Positions 1-11,200 of a DNA stretch of 64,000 nt are shown piece after piece. The DNA lies in the NCBI GenBank assembly GCA_031213475.1, contig JARUPZ010000035.1, positions 157,501-221,500 on the forward strand, read 5' to 3'. A program made the translations under genes and the position numbers. The stretch comes from Nereocystis luetkeana. Its lineage: Eukaryota; Sar; Phaeophyceae; Laminariales; Laminariaceae. Positions within the stretch are counted from its first letter, which is position 1, and each line of letters opens with the position of its first letter. The notes under the pieces were generated by a model. The model had not been told where the DNA came from, did not search any database, and saw only the letters and a list, made by a program, of their open reading frames with translations.

Positions 1-93
1 TCGTCCTTAGAAACGACCGGTTCATCAACAGCAACATCACCACCATCAGCAGCAGCGCTCCCTCCCACCCCCGCACCTCTTGCCTCTTCCGAG

Positions 94-129
<36 letters not shown>

Positions 130-1491
130 CCCGTAGCCCCCTCAGCGTTGTCGCCGCCACTCCTGTCCTCTTGCCCCTCCGCCCCCGCCCCTGGCTCTCC
201 CCCTTCCCCTTCCTCTTTCCCTTGCCCCTGCTTTTGGCCTTGCTCGTCGGTTCCGGCCCCGCCGTCCGCCACAGGCCCCCCCGGGTTCATCACCCTGGCT
301 TCCGCTAGCGCCTGAACGAATTCCACCTTCTCGAGAAGGCCCGTGTGACTCACGTCGAGCGAGTCTAGCTCAGTCTTAATCTGCCCGGCGGTCATACGCG
401 CCTCTCTGATCTGCAACACCTCCTCGTCTACGCTGCCAGCCTCCCGCCCCGTTTCCGCTTTCGACGTTGTTTTTGATGTCGTTTCCGATTCTGCTACGGA
501 GTCCGCTTCGGAGTCCGCTGCGGATTTCGTTTCGGGTTTCGGTTTCCCTGCCTCTGGTCCCGATTCCGATTCCGGCTGCGGTTCCGACACCGGTTCCGGC
601 ACCGGTTCTGGCACCGGCACCGACGCAGCTTCAGGTCCGGCTTCCTCCTTCTGGTTGGGCTGCTGGTCCGATGGAGGGTTGGCCGCAGCTTCATCGGCTG
701 CCGCTTCTGCTGCTTCTGCTGCTGCTGCTGCTGCTGCTTCAGCTGCTTTTGCTGCTTCCGCTGCTGCTGCTTCCGCTGCTGCTTCCGCTGCTGCTTCCGC
801 TGCTGCTTCCGCTGCTGCTTCCGCTGCTGTTTCCGCTTCCGCTGCTGCTGCTGCTTCCGCTTCCGCTGCTGCTGCTGCTGCTGCTGCTTCCGCTACCGCT
901 GCAGCTTCCGCTACCGCTGCTGCTTCCGCTACTGCTGCTTCTGCTGCTTCTGCTGCTTCTGCTGCTTTTGCTGCTCCTGCTGCTTCTGTTGCTTCTGCTG
1001 CTTTTGCTGCTCCTGCTGCTTCTGTTGCTTCCGCCGCCGCCGCTGCTGCTGCTCGTGCTTCTGCCGCTCCTGCTGTTGCCGCTGCCTTTTCTTCTTGCGC
1101 TGCTGCCGCCGGGGCATCCGGCGGAGGAGCGTCTTCTACCGAGGCGTCCCCCGCCCCCTCCCCGACCGGAGGAGGCATGATTCGGGCTTCCGCCAGCGTG
1201 AGGACATACTCGGCCTTTTCCAGCAGACCCGTGTAGTCGACTCCTAGGGCGTCTAGCTCTTTCTTGATCTGGCCGGCGGTCATCCGGGCCTCTCTGATAC
1301 GGCCGACTTCCTGTTGCACCGTGTCGGGTTCCGCTTCAGGCTCCGTCCCGCTAGGATTGGAGGATGTTGAGGAGGGGGAAGAGGAGGAGGAAGAAGAGGA
1401 GGAGGACGAAGAGGAGGAGGGGGAGGAGGAGGGAACGTACACCACACGGGGCTTGACAACTCGACCTCTCGACCAGCCTACTGTCCGCGAC
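1..1491 (-). CDS. ARMET/SAP-like repeat protein, 3' part of gene (partial exon)
   Basis: No single annotated start is visible: the frame is open from position 1491 leftward through the window edge, so this is an internal or terminal exon of a minus-strand gene. Two segments in the same frame (about 1290-1190 and 405-310) encode the same 35-residue unit: REARMTAGQ followed by IKKELDALGVDYTGLLEKAE and a V..LAEAR tail in the first, and a copy with IKTELDSLDVSHTGLLEKVE in the second. This pattern resembles the SAP-like C-terminal half of ARMET/MANF proteins and related EKSE-type repeats; the assignment is from memory of the family and is tentative. Between the units lies a roughly 200-residue Ala/Glu-rich stretch (about 660-1110) followed by a Pro/Glu/Ser-rich stretch. 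Upstream of the first unit is a Ser-rich run (1360-1433). The exon start at 1491 is chosen from a strong acceptor (pyrimidine tract, then GGCAG). Function is unknown. Confidence 0.6.
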
Positions 1492-1750
1492 CTGCCACAC
1501 AAACACGCAGGGGGAGAGAGGGAGAGGGAGAGAGGGGGAGAGGGAGAGAGTGGGAAAGGGAGAGAGGGGGAGAGGGAGAGAGGGAGAGGGGGAGGGAGAT
1601 GGAGGGGGAGAGGGAGAAGGACAGGGAGAGGGGGAGGGAGAGGGAGAGGGAGAGGGAGAGGGGCAGAGGGAGGGGGAGAGGGGGAGGGAGATGGATGGAG
1701 ATGGAGAGGATGAGGGAGAGGGGGAGGATGAGGGAGAGGTGGCGGGCCGA
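1492..1750 (-). other. Polypyrimidine tract and 3' splice site of minus-strand intron
   Basis: On the minus strand this is almost pure CTCTCCC for about 240 bases, followed by GTGTTTGTGTGGCAG, a good eukaryotic acceptor, directly before the exon of the ARMET-like gene. On the plus strand the same tract reads as Gly/Glu/Arg-rich open frames, which are artefacts of composition. Confidence 0.5.
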
Positions 1751-1798
1751 GGTTTACAAATTATGAACAAGTTGAAGTTCACTGTCGTTCAGTCGCGG

Positions 1799-1800
<2 letters not shown>

Positions 1801-1834
<34 letters not shown>

Positions 1835-1846
1835 ACCAGGTACGTA
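1801..1846. repeat. (CTG)n microsatellite abutting a TACCAGGTA palindrome
   Basis: About eleven CTG units end directly in TACCAGGTACGTA. The same short palindrome recurs more than thirty times in the window, often next to microsatellites. Confidence 0.8.
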
Positions 1847-2103
1847 TTTACGCGAGTTTCTGAAGTTAACCGCGTAAAAAAAAATAGGGGCCCTTCTTGA
1901 GTTGCCTGAAGCATCCGCCGAACGCCGTGACGCCCACAAAATCGAGAAAAATAAAATAAAAATAATCTTGGTTGGATCGGGCTGCTTTACACAATTCACC
2001 AACGCACACGAGTTGACGACAGTGACAAAATGTCCTACCGTACGAGTTCCTTCACAGCGGCAGCTTATACTTTTCCTTACATGTTTCTGGAGCCTGCGAG
2101 GGA

Positions 2104-2201
2104 TTAACCCCTTTAGTACCGCGGTCCCGATTTGGGGACAACCCAGTTTAATTCCAAGTGATTTGTCCCCAAAACGGGACATGGGGTCCTAAAAGGGTTA
2201 A
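2104..2201. mobile_element. TTAA-flanked MITE, copy 1
   Basis: About 90 bp bounded by TTAA on both sides, with imperfect inverted ends CCCCTTTAGTACC...GGTCCTAAAAGGG and an internal inverted GTCCCGATTTGGGGAC / GTCCCC..CGGGAC core. TTAA target duplications and CCC(T)n ends are typical of piggyBac-type elements; no transposase is present. Further copies lie at 2764, 25796, 28891 and 35851. Confidence 0.65.
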
Positions 2202-2763
2202 GGTAGTCGATACCAGGTACACCATGAATCGATAGTGGTGGACTATGTGCGCCTTGAGGAGATAGGAGAGTCGGTTCGCACACCTCGGACAGATTATGAT
2301 CTACGTAGATCATCTACAGATATATCATGATCTACGTAAATCATCTACAGATAGATCACGATATTTCTGTAGATGATCTAGGTCCTCACTTACAGTTGTG
2401 AGAGGTTTGTGCAGGATCTGCGTAGTGCAGATCCAACCCGGGAAACATGTACCGGGTATGTACTATAGATCATGCAGATTATACTGTTCCCCCCCGGCAA
2501 CACGAGCTAGCTCATACTGATCATACAGACCAGGAATAGATTATCTGCCTGCCCTGACAGATCTATATCATACAGTGGGGATGATCTGTGGATGATCTGT
2601 CTGGTCTGTCCGGGGTGTGTGATTGGTTTTGTATGCATCATGCCACATGGCGGCGAGTCAGATTTTGAGGTGGGCGGTGGTGGCAACGGGTGGTCGTGTG
2701 GCGAGTCGTGGCATTTCGTATCATCGTGAAACGGGAAACAAGGGGGAAAAAAACTACCTGGTA

Positions 2764-2860
2764 TTAACCCTTTTAGAACTGCAGGCTCATTTTCGGGACA
2801 ATCCAGTCAAATTTCAAGTACTTTGTCCCCATAACGGGACAGCGGTCCTAAAAGGGATAA
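2764..2860. mobile_element. TTAA-flanked MITE, copy 2
   Basis: Same family as the element at 2104: left end TTAACCCTTTTAGAACTGC, right end GCGGTCCTAAAAGGGATAA. The right flank is ATAA instead of TTAA, so it has decayed by one base. Confidence 0.6.
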
Positions 2861-2970
2861 TAGAAATCTCTCACATCTCGGACAGATATTCCATTCTCAA
2901 TCACATAAATCTAGATCTTCGAGGGCAGACAGATTCCTGATCTGTATGGTATGGTCTACCTGGCACATCA

Positions 2971-4102
2971 GTATAGAACTACATACTTAGATCACAACCC
3001 CTGAGCGTGCTCGGTTGGTGCATCCCTGGCCTCTCAGAGCTCCCACTTCCAAACCACCTCCTTTCATTACTTGCCGGACCTTTCCAGCAGTTCTTTGTTT
3101 TCTCGGTCCTTTCTTCCTTTTTTCTTCTTTCGTTTCGTGTGCGTGCGTGTTCTCCGAGCACGGCATCGCGGGAGGACCCGGCACCGTCGCGGGTGTCAGC
3201 GGGTGCTGGCGGGTAGAGGGGGGGTTGCAAGGAGCGCGGTCGCCGCTTTCGTGCCTAGGCGTCGCGTGTGCCTCGAGACACGAGGGATGCATGAACGGGC
3301 TTTGTCTGGCTTCGATTTATGATTTTTGATAGAGTATGTACGACTTATGAAGGTCGTTCGTGAGGGCAAGATAATATTCAAGCGGTGCTTATTTTTGCGA
3401 CCACGCTAAAGTTGAAAGAGGGAGGTGTGCAGTTTGAACACCAACGTTATCGAGCTGGCGAACGACGGCCACGGTGAGCACCGGGCTTCACGCGAGGTGG
3501 GCGACGGGGCTGATTGTGGCAGAGAGTGATAAAAGCTTTACCCGGACCGAATCGGTAGCGAGGTGGTCGCGAGAGGGGCGGGCGGCGTACGAGGCTGAGA
3601 GAGAAGCTCTTCTGTGCGATTTTTTCTTTTCTTTTTTTCGACCGGGTGTAAGGTGTTCCAATCAGGCAGAAAAATATTACACGAGAGGGGACGGGGATTT
3701 TTTTTCCTTTCCGAGTTTTCGGTTTCATTTTCATTGTTTTCGCTGCTGTGCCGTGCTGTGCTTTCGCTTTCTTCGTACATACCGTAGTACAGACATAGAG
3801 CATATCGAAAGAAGAAAATAGTACAGACAGTAGTACCCTACCTGGGGTATGTACGTACGTACGACATCCGCGACGCGAAGCGTATATGTGCCATCCAAGC
3901 TGACTTCGGAGCTGTTTTTTCCTGAAGCATGGCGGCGGGACTCTTGGCATTATCAAGTCGCCGGTTTGCAATTACGATCCTTGAAAAACTAAACTCAATC
4001 GTGGACCTCTGTTCGCTTCGCATAATTAGATGTACTTTTTTCCTTCCTGAGCGAGCGTAGCGGGCGGCGTAGGCCGCCCGCGGAGCGAAGCGCCTTGTAT
4101 AT
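2971..4102. repeat. 1.13-kb dispersed repeat D, copy 1
   Basis: Matches 56498-57629 over its whole length with only scattered substitutions and small indels. Shared sequence starts at GTATAGAACTACATACTTAG and stops at CCTTGTATAT. Near the right end is a perfect stem-loop (GGGCGGC-GTAG-GCCGCCC), followed about 14 nt later by CTTG. Short open frames inside it shift relative to each other between the two copies and show no recognisable domain, so I regard it as non-coding. The class is unknown; a Helitron-like 3' hairpin was considered, but there is no TC start and no CTRR end. Confidence 0.8.
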
Positions 4103-4449
4103 GAGTATTAATAGTAGATCATGCTGTCGGGTGGGAGCGGTATAACCTGCAAGATCTATGTTCTGCTGCAGGACTTGTTTCCTGGGTAGGATCTGTACTA
4201 TACAGATCATCCTGCACTCCAGCTCATAACGGCAGGTCACATGAGGCATCTATATATCGATAGATGAATCTACAGAAGTGGCAGATCGTGGCCTGTTCGC
4301 CGTGTGGAAGGCTAGGTTTCGGTGGAAATTGAGTACCGAGCAAGATGACGCAGGTCTCCGGCTCTCCCCCGTCCCGGGCCATCCGAAAATGCCTAAAAGC
4401 TGGGCGCGGAAGGGTGGGTGCATCAAGGTACTGGTGGTTTGTGATCATA

Positions 4450-4487
<38 letters not shown>

Positions 4488-5784
4488 CCATCCCATTCAT
4501 TATCTTCGCACATCTTCTTCTCTCTCCTTCCAACTCGTAACTCAGATCCGGGGTCACATAGCAGGCTCTTCTCCCCCCCTTCCCGCTACGGTACGTGCCT
4601 TCATTTTTATCGCGAGAAGATTTCAGCCTTTTCTTCCCTCGTCGACTCGCATCGAATTGTGCCTACCCAATATATTGATACCTTTAGTCTACTGCAGTAC
4701 GGTAAAGCAGCACCATACGGGGTACAATACTAGAACTGCTGTTCGTCATAGAGGTGCAATGATCCCGTGGGCAATGCTCACACACAGCTCTGCGGCTCTG
4801 CCTCCGGTCTGGCGGCTCTCGCGCCTCTGCGGCCTCGGAAAAGGCGAATGAAACCGCGGCGCTCGGCGCATTCTAGCCCTCATCTTCAGGAGGCGCGTGC
4901 CTGAAGGCATCTACGTATCTGTCGATGGGTGGTGTCTGCGTCAGATGGGGGACGTGTTTGTGCTCGTAGCTATCACTGCTGCTGCTGCTAACTGTTGTGC
5001 TGCTGTATACGGTATGCCGTCGGTGTACAGGCAGTAAGTACTCCCCTGGTGCAGCAGAGAGACCGTGCATCATACCAGGTACCAGGTATGCTGTTTGGTG
5101 TGTGGGAGACTGTATCCTTGGCTTGGGAGAGAGAGAGACAGCAAGCAGTTTACACATGATTCATGAACGTGCTGGTGCACTCGTTTCGTTTGCCGCTGCG
5201 CACTCCTACTGGAACCCGAAACGTAAGCAGGGTGGATGGGCAGAAGAACCAGCGAGGTGTGAACCGCATGCACGCAATGCGGGGAGACAAATATCGCACC
5301 TCTGGTGGCCGCTCTGAGACAGGGTCGAAGCACTTCGCACGACGCTTCGGAGTTCAACTCTGGGGACGCTGGATGGGAGGACGAATGCGGTTGCGTAGGC
5401 AGGAAGAGAAGCTATTGACGCCAACGCTGCCGCTGCCACTGCCGCCGCGAACGACATCGAAGCAGAAGGCATGACCGTTGACACAGGAGGTTCGATGCTC
5501 TCCCTCCAAAAACGCTCGCACTGCCACTCTATCCACGGTGTACGAGGGAGGTGAGATGACACGTGGAAATTATCCTACCGTTCTAGAACCGATATAAACG
5601 CCTCGCGAACCATAATGGAAACCCCATGCAACGAATGTAATTCAATGTGGTTCTCTTTTTTGAGCTGACGGAAGTTGAAAGCCTTGCCTGTTGCACTGCT
5701 GCTGCTGCGCTCGTCGCCACTCCACTCCCACACCTATAGCGCTCTGCACAGCGGTGAGCTCAGAGTACGTTCTATGCCTTTGCC
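4103..5784. other. Region upstream of the MoCo sulfurase start
   Basis: No gene recognised. It holds a 34-base poly(T) tract (4454-4487), short CTG runs (about 4976-5000), a double TACCAGGTACCAGGTA (5080-5097) and a TATA-like ATATAAA near 5591, about 190 bases before the ATG. Whether that is the promoter cannot be told from sequence alone. Confidence 0.4.
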
Positions 5785-6110
5785 ATGGTGGCCAAAGAGT
5801 GGAAGAAATCTACACAACAGGGGCAGCAAGCTTCCCAGCAGGCAGCCTGTAACAGCACCTTCCAAGCTGAGAGGCGGCAACAAGAGAGGTTGTCTCAAGA
5901 ACGCGCCGCATTCGTAGAACAAAATCCAGACTACGGCTATGGCACGCCCACCGATGCCGACGATACGTCTATCCTGGTCGGACTGCGCCCAGCTTCCCCA
6001 GGCTCCAGCCAAAACCTGGCTTCGCACCGCCGCAGGATCGACTCCATCCGCGAGCGGGACTTCCCTCGCCTGCTGCAGTCTATATCCGGCACCTCGGATA
6101 CGCGGCAGCG

Positions 6111-6149
<39 letters not shown>

Positions 6150-6315
6150 GCAGAAGCAGCAGCAACCGCGCGGAGGGTCGTCGGGGACACAACAACAGCA
6201 GGCAGAAGGGCTTGTGTACCTGGACCACGCGGGAGCGACGCTGCATAGCGCCTCGCAGCTGAGAGAGGCCATGGAGCCTTTGTTTACGACTGTGCACGGG
6301 AATCCGCACTCTCAA
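5785..6315 (+). CDS. MOCOS: MOCOS exon 1 (residues 1-177)
   Basis: ATG in a CCATGG context. A polar N-terminal extension of about 140 residues includes a CAG-encoded polyGln run (6113-6165), then [20 protein letters not shown] and [15 protein letters not shown], the family's conserved first strand and loop. It ends after CAA before GTGAGC, phase 0. The N-terminal extension is not conserved in the family, so the start is the least certain part. Confidence 0.85.
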
Positions 6316-6912
6316 GTGAGCAGCTGTTCAAAGAGCGCGCTCGCATGTTCGAGCTGCAGTTGTTTTCCTTCTGTCACATGACGCAGCAAGTCTGGTACGA
6401 GATATGATACGTACACCAGTACCAGTGTCACTTGTGGGATGTTTCGCGGGCGGTGTTCGGTTGACAATACTTTTTTCACTGCTTGCTCCAGTACTACTCA
6501 TACTACTGCTGTACGAACACTTTCCGCAGAAACGCAAGTTCAACTAGGCGAGTAGGCAAAGCAGCACGTACGTACGTACGTACGTACGTATTGTGAGTAT
6601 GTACCTGTTGCTCATGTATGTACTACTTGTACAGAGATACGCAGCAGGCGTCTTCGCAGTATACAGACAGATACAGACACCAGGAAGCTGCTGCTTGTGG
6701 TACTGCAGTACTGGCAGGTCTGCTGCTGCTCCAGCAGGTTGTTTCGTTCCGTGTTGGACACTGAAGCTCGACACATGCCACGGAGAATACCAGGCCCAGC
6801 GTAGAGCAGTATGTATCAGAGGGGCGTACCAGTTACACCGGCAGTTTTTTTACGTAGCGGCCTGCCGGCACGTTTTAACTCCCGATCGCTGCTGCTGATA
6901 CATACGTGCATC

Positions 6913-6963
<51 letters not shown>

Positions 6964-7542
6964 GCTGTGTCAGCGAGTAGCAACGATGCGGTACCCATCA
7001 ATCGGCACCCAGTTGTACGAGTTCGTATCATATCTGGTACCTGGTACGTATTATGCGTTGCGGCCGGGAATGGCTCGAGAAAGAGAAACACTAGATGAAG
7101 CATGAAGCATTCATCGCGTGGTTCGATCATACGACTTGTATTGTTGTGCCTGTCAAAGATATGGATCGCTCGGGTATTCATACACCTGGTAAATAACAAC
7201 ACTTCTGTTCGCGGGCATGCTATTGGTAGCATGCGTCTAAACGGGTAGAACAATTTAAAATACATTCTCTGGTATAATACATGTCTCTAAACCGAACTAT
7301 TATTAATAATAGCCTTGGAAACGTGTGTCGTGTCGAATTTTTCCAGTAGAATTTCGATTTATCCAAATCTCAAGCTGTAAGTCCCGATGTACCGAATCAC
7401 ATTGAACGCGTTGAGCCTCCCTGGCATCCCAGGCCATCCCCGTACTTTTTAAGCTGACAAAGGAACGAGTTTTTCGAAGTACGAAAAATAATCGATTTGA
7501 TTTTCGTCTACGGGTTATTCTGTCGAACTTGAGCATCATCAT

Positions 7543-7588
<46 letters not shown>

Positions 7589-8150
7589 GAACGCGCTTAG
7601 CCCTCCCTCCCTCCCCTGGCGTCCCAGGGGCGTCCCCGTATTTTCATGCTGATAAATGAACGAAAGTTTTCGACGCGTCGACTATCGAAAAAGTAAAAAA
7701 TAAACTCGAGGTATTTTTCATTGTCGGTATCGTTTCGCACTCGATTTGCGTTCGATATCCGTGATGACCATGACCAATTCTCATGCAGTCGGGTACGCGG
7801 ATCCAAAAAGCCGGTTTTCGATAGGAGACAAAATCGGGCTTTCTTACGCATACTACAGCTGTTGAAAAAGAGCTTTTTTGATCCCAGCCTTTTCGATTAA
7901 GCGCAAGGCGATCCGCGCATCCCGTCGAAAAACCCGTTTTTTACGAGGGGAGGCGCGGGTCGGATTGCTCGATGTGAAAAGTCTTTGAAGCCCAGCACAT
8001 CTCTCACCCCCTACAAAAACACACGTTCACACCACGCAGCAGCCTACAACAACTCCGACCCTGGCTTGTCTGCTACTACGACAGCTGCAGCTGCTCACAG
8101 CAGGGAACCTGTTTTTTTTCCGCCCTCCAGCAGCGCGTACCGTTATCCGG

Positions 8151-8203
<53 letters not shown>

Positions 8204-8238
8204 GTGCGTGCTATTGATGACCTTTCTGCCAACACAGC

Positions 8239-8295
<57 letters not shown>

Positions 8296-11200
8296 GCTCT
8301 CTTTGGCGATTCTCGACGAAGTCCGACGCCACAACCGCTACGACGATGAGTCGGACGAGGACTCACGGCGCGCCACGAACGCTTCGCTCGCGGAAAAGGA
8401 GGCATTCTACGTGTGCGGCAAGGGCGTACAGATCTACTGGTAAGTGTTTCTGAGGCCCCTCACTTGACTGGAGCCCTATAACATCTCACCCAAACATCTG
8501 GCCTTGAGGGAAAATTATCGTGCAACCCGACGGACAATAAAAAAATCCCATGCCCTTGGTATCATACAAAAAACGAAATTTATACCTCGTGGGATTCAAA
8601 GGGGGGGGGGGGGGGGGGAAAGCACGGTAAAATGTTCAGCACCGGCCACCGCGTGATCTGGGGGAGGGGGGTGTACTCGATAGGCGAGATGTACTCGATC
8701 TCATCATGGCCGTAGTCGTATAACCATAGACCCTCGCATCCCTACAATGCCGGGACGGAGCATGTCGGGCTTTCACCGACCAGGCAGACATTGCTTGCAC
8801 CAAGCACGAAGCGCCGTGAGGTGTCCGGCGAGTCGCATGAAGGGTGAGCTGCATCCTACTAAGAACCACTTTTGAGGTGGACTTGCATATGGACGACAGC
8901 TTCAATGAGGTTATTTAATTTCCGGTGTAGGCATTCCTGAGACAGCAATGGGAGTACTATGTAACTGCCTCTTGGGTGCCTTACCTTGAACACTACGTGA
9001 TACGATCATTCCCACTTGTGCGAAGCTAAGGTTATTTGCCATGCACAAATGGTCTAACTCGACAACCAGCTGTGGGCGACCGCCAAAAAAACAAAACAAA
9101 AAAAAAAACGGTACCCTGGTTGTCTAGCTCACGTAGTGAGCGGCATGTTTTACAGTGTCGTTGCCAACCGACGCCAACCCAACCTATATAAAATATAGGG
9201 GGAGGGGGGGGGATAAAAAATAGTGTCCGAGTTACGATCCAAGGAGTCGAATACGGTATATACGGGCGCAGCATCATTACGGGGGACCTAAATAGGACCA
9301 AATATTGTCAGTAAAAATACTTAAATATATAGGTCTATGTGTGTACCGTAGGTCCTATTTACTATGGTTCCCCGTACTCGTCTTGCCTGTACTGCTGGGT
9401 GCTTACGCTGGTCGTAGGCAACCCCAGAGTTATCATTGATTTGGTCGATATCCCTAGAGGTCTCAAAGGGTTTAATGGTGTTCCAGTGGTAAGGCATGCC
9501 TTATAAGGCACGTGCCTTATTGGGTAGCCCCTCAGTTGAGGATCCTCGTCAGTCCCAGTGACAGTTCGGCCAAAAGGGCTAACTCTATTGTCTTAGCATG
9601 CTCGGCAAAGGTGCGACAAGGACACGTAGATGCGCTTGGCCGCAGCAACTGAGGGGTGCAGGGTAGTAGTGCAGAACACATCTTAGAATCCGCGAGCAGG
9701 ACACGAAGCAGTTTTCAACTGCTGTTCGCCCTCTGCCCGACTGACTCTCTCGCATCAAAGGCCCCCAGAAAGGGCACACCACATTTATTACTACAAAATC
9801 GATCCGACTGACGATAAGGAGAGATCCAGACACATCCCGCCGAATATACATTAATGGTTGACTGGAAATCGGCCTTTTGGATCCGTTCAATCCGACGGCC
9901 GACGGCATATTAAAATGGCCTGCAAGTACCAAGCGATACATTATTTTCTTGAGAGCCACCCACGCTTTTCCCGGGAACTCTTGTTGTTGACGCAATCGAT
10001 CGGCGTCTAGACTAGACTGCTGCTGAATGGTAGATATGGATGTAGAGGGCATAGCTGCACTGCTGCAAGTGCTAGCTAGATGCTAGGATAGTGCTGGGTA
10101 GATGCTAGGATGCAGACAGCAGAGGTACGTACAGCTCCACAGAGTACTGCCGCAACTGCGTAGTTGCACAAATTACGCGTCCGTTCCCCAAGTATTGGGC
10201 ATACCTCCTACTCTGAATACGAAGTATGCAATACGTAATTATTTTATATACTGCATTGTAACCGCTTTTTGAAACCGGCAGCGGTTGATGTTGAAATTTT
10301 CCGCACACGCTTTGTCCTTTTTCAGTTCTGTCCGTGCATATATCATACAGCAGTAGTGGTTGCTGTAAGATAACTCCGCACGCACTTCGTCCTTCAAACA
10401 TCGAAAACCGGCAGTGGCTGCTGTTGTGAAAGACCCCGCACACACTTTGCCTCTTTCAGCCCTGTCCGTGCGCGTATCGTACAGCAGTAGTGGTTGCTGT
10501 TGGCTAAACACCGCACACACGTTGGCCTTGCGTATTGGTCCGTACACGTATACACTATGCACACCCTGATATCGGTTTAACACAGCGGACTTGTACTCGT
10601 GGTACAGTAGGTCTTGTATACTGCTGTACCCCGATTGAACCTATTGGAAGGGGTCTTGGGCTCGGACAGGTATCAGTCGAGGACGATCAAGAGGAGCTCA
10701 CACAGCTCACGAAAAAAGCACACAGATGTATACCAGTATTATTTAGTACAAAAGCTCCATCTACAACAAACATCCCGGTGCGGGGACCTCATCGCAGAGT
10801 GATTTTGGTGCAGAGACACACGCCGTGTATGACTCCCCAGTCTACGATGAATCTACTGTATATCGATCTCCGAATCAAAACCGATAGAACCCTGGCAACC
10901 GATGGCTCCGTCTGCTTCATGCACGCACGGAAGGAATACTTTTAGATGTTCTGTAGTACCAGGTATGTGTATGTATGAAATTCACTTTCTTTTGGCACAT
11001 TGCCATGCAGCTCTTTTCCAGCTACGGGTCTTTTCTCACGCTTTCGGCTGCGAGGCAGGCAGGGAGCCCACCCACGTGTGCACCACAGAGCAGAGCTGCG
11101 TCCCGCCCCGGCTACGTGACGCGCGCGCTCTTGGCATTTGAATTCGCGGCGGGCTGGCTCTGTTCGCAGGATCGCTCACCGCCGAGCCAGAGCCAATGAG

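Noticed and set aside
929..1117. Minus-strand Gln/Lys-rich frame
   Set aside because: Out of phase with the ARMET-like units and explained by the repeat.
467..1236. Long plus-strand frames of polyleucine and polyalanine
   Set aside because: They are translations of a GCT/TTC repeat in the wrong strand or frame; the minus-strand frame with two conserved units at both ends is the supported coding reading.
1264..1900. Glu/Gly/Arg-rich plus-strand frames
   Set aside because: Composition artefacts of a purine tract that is best explained as the polypyrimidine tract of a minus-strand intron.
2979..3381. Several overlapping 60-104 codon frames in repeat D
   Set aside because: No domain, all frames overlap one another, and they differ in extent between the two copies.
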